The notes below the pieces were generated by a model. That model ran no database searches, was not told the origin of the DNA, and was given only the letters and a program-made list of their open reading frames with translations. A stretch of DNA of 64,000 nucleotides, from the NCBI RefSeq assembly GCF_004000785.1, contig NZ_BILX01000009.1:62001-126000 (forward strand). The letters are read 5' to 3'. This document shows positions 60,701-64,000 of the stretch, in pieces; the first letter of the stretch is position 1; each line of letters opens with the position of its first letter. The DNA comes from Paenibacillus ehimensis NBRC 15659 (lineage in GTDB: Bacteria > Bacillota > Bacilli > Paenibacillales > NBRC-103111). The position numbers and the translations under genes were made by a program.

Positions 60701-62163
60701 TTCCGGTAAGCGGTTACACATGGAAGTATACGTCGGACAATACGGCAGCGAACGATTGGATCTCGCGGCAAACATGGATTACGTTCAAAAACCGGCTGAT
60801 CGCCATGAACTCCATGAACCTGCGCGATACGGCTACGACGGTGAACAGCGGCAGGTCGCATTTTGTCCGCAGCCGATTTATGTTCGGACCGATGAACGGC
60901 ACGTTATCCACAATGCTGGACAGCAACCAGAACGATCTATACGGCAGCTTCAACCAGATGGGCTTCTGGATTCAGAAGCGGGGTTCGGCCAACTGGGAGT
61001 TCAACACGAATATCCAGCATAGTTTCGAGCCGGGAACGATCTTTGCCAGACACGGTCAAGGGATTGCCATTCAGAAGAAAAAAGGCACAGGAGGCAATGT
61101 TGCCTGGGGACCGTATGCGACGGACCCGGACAAACGAATGAGCTACAACGCCGTTTTCTTCCCGCTGGAGAACCATACGTCGGGCAAGGCATGGCACGAT
61201 TCCGCATCCAACAACGTCAGCTTCGGTACGGCATCCGGGAATGTCTGCACAGCTCAAATCGACGCGGACGACGGAACGAAGCATGTCTATTTCGTCGCAT
61301 CCAATCAGGATGCCGTCACGCAAGCGACCTATATGCCGGTTACGCTTCCGAACGGAAAGTACACCCTGAACAAGTATACCGATGATACCGGGGTCGCCGC
61401 TTCCTCAACCGAAATCGAAGTGACGAACGGGAGCTATTCCATCTTCGATCAGTTAAACGGAGAATCCGTTCATGTGTATGAATTCTTGTTCGTTAGTGAC
61501 ATTGATATCACTTCGAAGCTGTATCCGATCGCCGATGCTTATGTCCGAAGCGGCGCCTATGCCGGCGCCAACTTCGGCGGGGACCCGCGTCTGGTGATCA
61601 AAACCTCCACCGGCGACGGGGACCGCCGATCGTATTTGAAGTTTGATTTAAGCTCTCTTTTACTTCCGGCTACTCCGGCCGGGGTTACCGGGAGCGTCTA
61701 TTCGCCTACGGTTACGGGGCAAGTGTATCGACCCCATGTGACGGGCGATGTGTATCAACCGAGCGTTACCGGGAACGTATATTTGCCTAACGTGACCGGC
61801 AGCGTCTATCAGAACAGCGTCACCGATGCCGTCTACTCGGTCAAATTGGGCTTGTATATGGGAGTGATCGAGGGCGCTCCGGCATCGACCGTAACCACTA
61901 ACGTATACGCGGTGGACAACGATGCTTGGACCGAATACGGGATTAACTTCAATAACAAACCGCCGGCAGGCGCTCTGCTCGGGTCAATGAATCTGAACGC
62001 GGTCAATGCTTACAGAGAGATTGATGTAACCGCTTACGTTCTATCCCAGCTTGCCAGCGATAAGACGGCGAGCTTCGTGGTCATCAATCCCAAATCATTA
62101 TATACCGAGGGCAGCAGCAGACAAGGAGCGAATAAACCGTATCTGATCATCGAAAGAAGGTAA
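57724..62163 (+). CDS. Large secreted multidomain protein, candidate polysaccharide lyase
   Basis: 1479 residues. Signal peptide (about 1-30). Two CBM4/9-like modules follow (about 33-190, LLVNPSFETDSDNDGIPDGW; about 192-345, SNGDFENDSNADGVPDQWSY), then an FN3-like module (about 350-440) and a FlgD-like Ig module (about 455-535, KTLKWDGKDDGGSYVANGTY). The core of about 700 residues (545-1255) is helical first (NQDQNYVAVLGMAGVLLGNP near 709), then beta-rich, the layout of (alpha/alpha)-toroid plus beta-sandwich lyases. I cannot place it in a family or name catalytic residues. The C-terminal DNRLRE/CBM96-like module (about 1265-1479) is interrupted by six nonapeptide repeats. AAGGTGAGGTG precedes the ATG. 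It fits as the extracellular enzyme feeding the importer and the GH105 hydrolase. Confidence 0.75.
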   Translation: MRKGPISVIVALSMVIALFFAAPEKKAFANNLLVNPSFETDSDNDGIPDGWSKVVTAGAPSISLDSSSASDGAQSVKMTGTQASDSGSIKYTYVLPGQSNLGYKVSAAHKTAGLVSLDKGAAIVIHFYNNSGQTRGTDTIVRGNKNDSDWTVLERMVTVPTGATKVDISLTLTNASGTVWWDNVRLLPVAQLSNGDFENDSNADGVPDQWSYSGGGSVSAETVHTYNWNRSLKVVNASSQSQSVLSQSFPLDPAYADGARFSVYYRTDNVEPTTAYTDGVLAKVSFLDAADTETGFPVYVKGNNGSNMWGRLDLKFKPPSGAAKLKIELIIRGAAGTVWWDLAQVMAERLEPDSVMKPKFSNWNGRPVISWMNQPNVAKYSLQVSADPTFASGVTTFEEILGITYRIPVDLPEGISYVRIKAIPPSGQATSYGPPLKIKTQRLEAYPDLITPNVTPGANDYSLLAFTPDTASVATVDILSGQTVVRTLTSGESMAADVRKTLKWDGKDDGGSYVANGTYTARLTLNVNGTNYVSLAPIQVNNNDLSGYIGLENNKDWSNFYKEQMELTAIHAMGQIDPATGRDVTIPTDNYTDGTHSSASAAFLLAHAYYEPGSSLYQSASALELAVKAMDFVLSREVSFTGSWTKERDLDENIDRFLAVDLIQAYDLLKNEPLIPQAKRDAWRNLIARAAQYQMNTYPLTASYGDYPNQDQNYVAVLGMAGVLLGNPSMIAEAKNVLQKQFNDVGVNGGALYIYGGNPVPLYQKHVSEWYLYYKYTRDPQYVVDLIASTKEYYPLAFSRNGQSEYATSGELKQAWLTSELPSGVDAVTAITGDGRNKMSGNVIKEFYIRPYWDGATSLSVTTFTAQTRDANINHIAPVTVPDYNVVKDEDIKGIRARWGTFDAALSNNKNSPTLATASLNKFDDKYLVRDSYLANVYMESNEGEIRNPRQFTWYYFMPPLDENSRGPAYQSDAVGKRVLAGDKLGVQYTKFIPVSGYTWKYTSDNTAANDWISRQTWITFKNRLIAMNSMNLRDTATTVNSGRSHFVRSRFMFGPMNGTLSTMLDSNQNDLYGSFNQMGFWIQKRGSANWEFNTNIQHSFEPGTIFARHGQGIAIQKKKGTGGNVAWGPYATDPDKRMSYNAVFFPLENHTSGKAWHDSASNNVSFGTASGNVCTAQIDADDGTKHVYFVASNQDAVTQATYMPVTLPNGKYTLNKYTDDTGVAASSTEIEVTNGSYSIFDQLNGESVHVYEFLFVSDIDITSKLYPIADAYVRSGAYAGANFGGDPRLVIKTSTGDGDRRSYLKFDLSSLLLPATPAGVTGSVYSPTVTGQVYRPHVTGDVYQPSVTGNVYLPNVTGSVYQNSVTDAVYSVKLGLYMGVIEGAPASTVTTNVYAVDNDAWTEYGINFNNKPPAGALLGSMNLNAVNAYREIDVTAYVLSQLASDKTASFVVINPKSLYTEGSSRQGANKPYLIIERR
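61684..61845 (+). repeat. Six tandem 27-bp units encoding VTGxVYxPx nonapeptides
   Basis: The units read VTGSVYSPT, VTGQVYRPH, VTGDVYQPS, VTGNVYLPN, VTGSVYQNS and VTDAVYSVK (residues about 1321-1374 of the large secreted protein). Codons differ between units while the peptide is kept, so the repeat is old and kept at protein level. Confidence 0.85.
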
Positions 62164-62177
62164 GCTGGCCGGCGGGC

Positions 62178-62223
62178 GGCGTCTGTCTCGAAAGCATCGG
62201 CTGAAGAGACCGGCGCCTTTTTT
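62178..62223 (+). terminator. Rho-independent terminator
   Basis: GGCGTCTGTCTC (62178-62189) pairs with GAGACCGGCGCC (62206-62217) with two G-U pairs, followed by six T. Closes the polysaccharide locus. Confidence 0.85.
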
Positions 62224-62302
62224 GTTTGAAAACGGACCCTCCCTTTGATAAGATTACAACCAAGCTTGAAGGTTTTGCGCAAAGATAAGGGGAGACCAGC
62301 CA

Positions 62303-63247
62303 ATGAAATTGTCCGGTGTGCGACCGGCGTCATACTTGTATACCTATGCCTGTCACGAGGACGAAGCGGAGCTGTGCGCGCTGGAGCTGCGCACGCTGCT
62401 TGGCGCGGAAGCGCGGGACGGCTGGCTGGAGAGTTCGGCAGAAATTGATCCGAGCCGCAGCCCGTTCGTCAAGCAGCGCGTCGATGTGCTGTGCGAGGCT
62501 GCCAGCCTGCCGGAGCTTGGAGAGCTGGCCGGAACGCTGGAGCTGGAGGGCGGCTCGTTCAAGGTCGTCTTCGTCAAGGCTGGCTCTCATGCCGCGTACG
62601 AAGATCAGCGCGCCATGGAGCGGGAGCTCGGCGCGCGCATCCGCGGCCGGGCCGACATGCGCCGGCCGGCATGGCTGCTGGGGTTCGCCTGCACCGGCGA
62701 AGGGCGCTGGGTGCTCGGCCCCTGCCGGCAGAACGAAGCGGTCTGGCTGAAGCACAGCCATAAGCCGCATCCTTATTCCACCGCCCTCAGCACGCGGGTC
62801 GCGCGGGCGGTAGCCAACCTTGCCGTGCCGCACCCTGCGGGCATCCGGGCGGTCGATCCGTGCTGCGGCATCGGCACGGTGCTGATCGAGGCGCTCTCGA
62901 TGGGGATCGACATCGTCGGCTCCGACATCAATCCGCTTGCGGTCCGCGGCGCCCGGGCGAATCTCGCCCATTTCGGGATGCCGGACGTCGTCCGCGTGGC
63001 GGATATCGGGGACGTGAGCGGGCGGTACGATGCCGCCGTCCTCGATCTGCCGTACAACCTGTGCTCGGTCATTTCGCCGGAGGAGCAGCTTCGCCTGCTC
63101 GGGAACGTCCGTCGGCTGGCGGAGCGGGCCGTTATCGTGTCCACCGAACCGGTGGAGACGCTCGCCGGGCAGGCCGGGTTCGCCGTTCTGGACCGGTGCG
63201 TGGTGCGCAAAGGCTCCTTTTCCCGGCACATGGTCATATGCGGTTAG
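62303..63247 (+). CDS. TRM11-like RNA/DNA methyltransferase (UPF0020 family)
   Basis: 314 residues. The N-terminal THUMP-like region is followed by a Rossmann SAM-binding domain: AVDPCCGIGTVLIEALSMGI (motif I), DIVGSDINPLAVRGARANLA and the catalytic-loop equivalent AVLDLPYNLCSV (DLPYN in place of DPPYN). Such proteins methylate tRNA guanosine (Trm11/TrmG10 type); the exact target is unproven. AAGGGGAG precedes the ATG. Single gene with its own terminator. Confidence 0.87.
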   Translation: MKLSGVRPASYLYTYACHEDEAELCALELRTLLGAEARDGWLESSAEIDPSRSPFVKQRVDVLCEAASLPELGELAGTLELEGGSFKVVFVKAGSHAAYEDQRAMERELGARIRGRADMRRPAWLLGFACTGEGRWVLGPCRQNEAVWLKHSHKPHPYSTALSTRVARAVANLAVPHPAGIRAVDPCCGIGTVLIEALSMGIDIVGSDINPLAVRGARANLAHFGMPDVVRVADIGDVSGRYDAAVLDLPYNLCSVISPEEQLRLLGNVRRLAERAVIVSTEPVETLAGQAGFAVLDRCVVRKGSFSRHMVICG

Positions 63248-63277
63248 CGCGGACCCGTTCAGGGTCGGCGCTTTTTT
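63246..63277 (+). terminator. Rho-independent terminator
   Basis: AGCGCGGACCC pairs with GGGTCGGCGCT (one mismatch) around a 5-base loop, then six T. The stem starts inside the methyltransferase stop codon. Confidence 0.85.
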
Positions 63278-63382
63278 CCTTCTGTGCGGAAGGTTACCCG
63301 GTTTTTCCGGGAACCGGAACCGGCGACGTTTCGTATGTAGGAAGAAGGCGCGCAAAGACACGGACGGGGTGGAGGAGCATCG

Positions 63383-64000
63383 ATGTTAAACTATCTTAAA
63401 GGAATCCGGCAAGCTTGGATCGATTACCCCGAGCCGGATGGGCGGCTGCTCGCGGGAACCTACGAAATCGTCCGTTCGCTCGGCAGCGGCAGCTACGGGC
63501 TTGCCTACCGGTGCCGCGATATCCGTACCGGCGAGCACGTGGTGGTCAAGCAGTCCAAGCCGAGCAAGGGGCCGCTGGCCGAGCGGCTGCTGGAGCGGGA
63601 GACGGAGCTGCTGAGCGGGCTGAAGCATCCGGGCATTCCCGGCTTCCGGGGCTCGTTCCGGCATAAGAACCGGCTGTGCATCGCGATCGATCTGATCGAA
63701 GGGCATACGATCGAGGATCTGCTGTTTGAACAGGAGCGGCCGTTCTCGGAGCTCGAAAGTCTGCGGTGGATCGCCAAGCTGATGGGGATTGTCAGCTTCA
63801 TCCACGCCCGGGGCATCGTTCATCTCGATATCCGTATTCCTAACGTGCTTCTCCGGGAGGAGCGCCTCTACCTGATCGATTTTGGATTGGCCAAGCGGAT
63901 CGGCGAAGAAGCAGAGGAGCCGTATGCGGACGAGGAGCTCAGAAAGCGGAGAACGCCCGTGGTGCAGAGCGATCTGTACGCGGTGGGGCACCTGCTGTTG
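63383..64000 (+). CDS. Ser/Thr protein kinase (partial, C-terminus outside the window)
   Basis: The first 206 residues are present. Hanks-type signatures: glycine-rich loop LGSGSYGLAY (about 33-42), the ATP-binding Lys in HVVVKQS, catalytic loop GIVHLDIRIPNVLL and DFG in LYLIDFGLAKRI. The loop reads HLD and Arg replaces the usual Lys of HRDLKxxN, so catalysis may be altered. GGTGGAGGAGC precedes the ATG. It resembles the YbdM-like stand-alone soluble kinases of Bacillota; the substrate is unknown. Confidence 0.88.
   Translation, partial: MLNYLKGIRQAWIDYPEPDGRLLAGTYEIVRSLGSGSYGLAYRCRDIRTGEHVVVKQSKPSKGPLAERLLERETELLSGLKHPGIPGFRGSFRHKNRLCIAIDLIEGHTIEDLLFEQERPFSELESLRWIAKLMGIVSFIHARGIVHLDIRIPNVLLREERLYLIDFGLAKRIGEEAEEPYADEELRKRRTPVVQSDLYAVGHLLL

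Noticed and set aside
61684-61845. Tandem 27-bp units considered as a CRISPR or satellite repeat
   Set aside because: The units are in frame, contiguous without spacers, and conserved as peptide, not as DNA.
1-64000. tRNA, rRNA, CRISPR arrays, prophage or integrase attachment sites
   Set aside because: No cloverleaf with CCA-type ends, no rRNA stretches, no regularly spaced repeats and no phage structural genes were seen on either strand.

Overview
The window looks like chromosomal DNA of a GC-rich, endospore-forming Bacillota, most likely Paenibacillus or a close relative. The basis is strong AGGAGG-type ribosome binding sites, frequent GTG/TTG starts, three secreted proteins with copper-amine-oxidase N-terminal 'stalk' domains, YesM/YesN-type two-component proteins beside sugar ABC transporters, and YvbH-, RelP- and Spo0E-like proteins. 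The genus is an inference from gene content. I saw no rRNA or tRNA gene and no CRISPR array. Both window ends cut a gene: an oligopeptide ABC ATPase on the left and a protein kinase on the right.

Layout. 1-7.9 kb: ABC ATPase, VOC protein, AraC regulator, stalk-domain protein, M48 protease, a TetR/membrane-protein pair with a clear operator, a Fur-box iron-binding lipoprotein and a YvbH-like protein. 7.9-10 kb: an AT-richer accessory patch with tiny genes (including a Spo0E-like 51-residue protein), a dead IS3-family transposase remnant and an XRE regulator. 10.2-15.9 kb: chemoreceptor, secreted GH26 mannanase, DinB protein and a frameshifted acyl-CoA dehydrogenase. 16-23.5 kb: a co-directional group of membrane protein, TPR protein, AAA+ ATPase, lipoprotein, AI-2E-type permease and an EzrA-like coiled-coil protein, which I cannot match to a known system. 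23.5-30.9 kb: CAP-domain stalk protein, Fur-boxed iron uptake genes and two secreted proteins. 30.9-35.8 kb: an ECF sigma factor, its DUF4179-type anti-sigma factor and two tandem polysaccharide deacetylases. Four promoters of one pattern show this to be an autoregulated envelope-stress regulon. 35.9-46.1 kb: GNAT, short UvrC-like protein, Rrf2 regulator with DsbA-like and NmrA-like genes, MarR/MFS efflux pair, LysR remnant, RelP, signal peptidase I, NUDIX and a frameshifted GNAT.

46.4-62.2 kb is a polysaccharide-use locus. It encodes an SGNH esterase, a GH29 fucosidase, a YesM/YesN two-component system, a sugar ABC importer (binding lipoprotein and two permeases, no ATPase), a GH105-type unsaturated uronyl hydrolase and a 1479-residue secreted multidomain protein. 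The core of that protein looks like a toroid-type polysaccharide lyase that I cannot assign to a family. Together they suggest extracellular cleavage of an acidic, probably fucosylated and acetylated glycan, import of oligosaccharides and intracellular trimming. A TRM11-like methyltransferase and the partial kinase follow.

The items most worth following up are the ECF regulon, the large lyase candidate with its nonapeptide repeat inside a C-terminal carbohydrate-binding module, the AAA/TPR/EzrA-like group, the paired Rrf2 operators and the duplicated 3' hairpin element.
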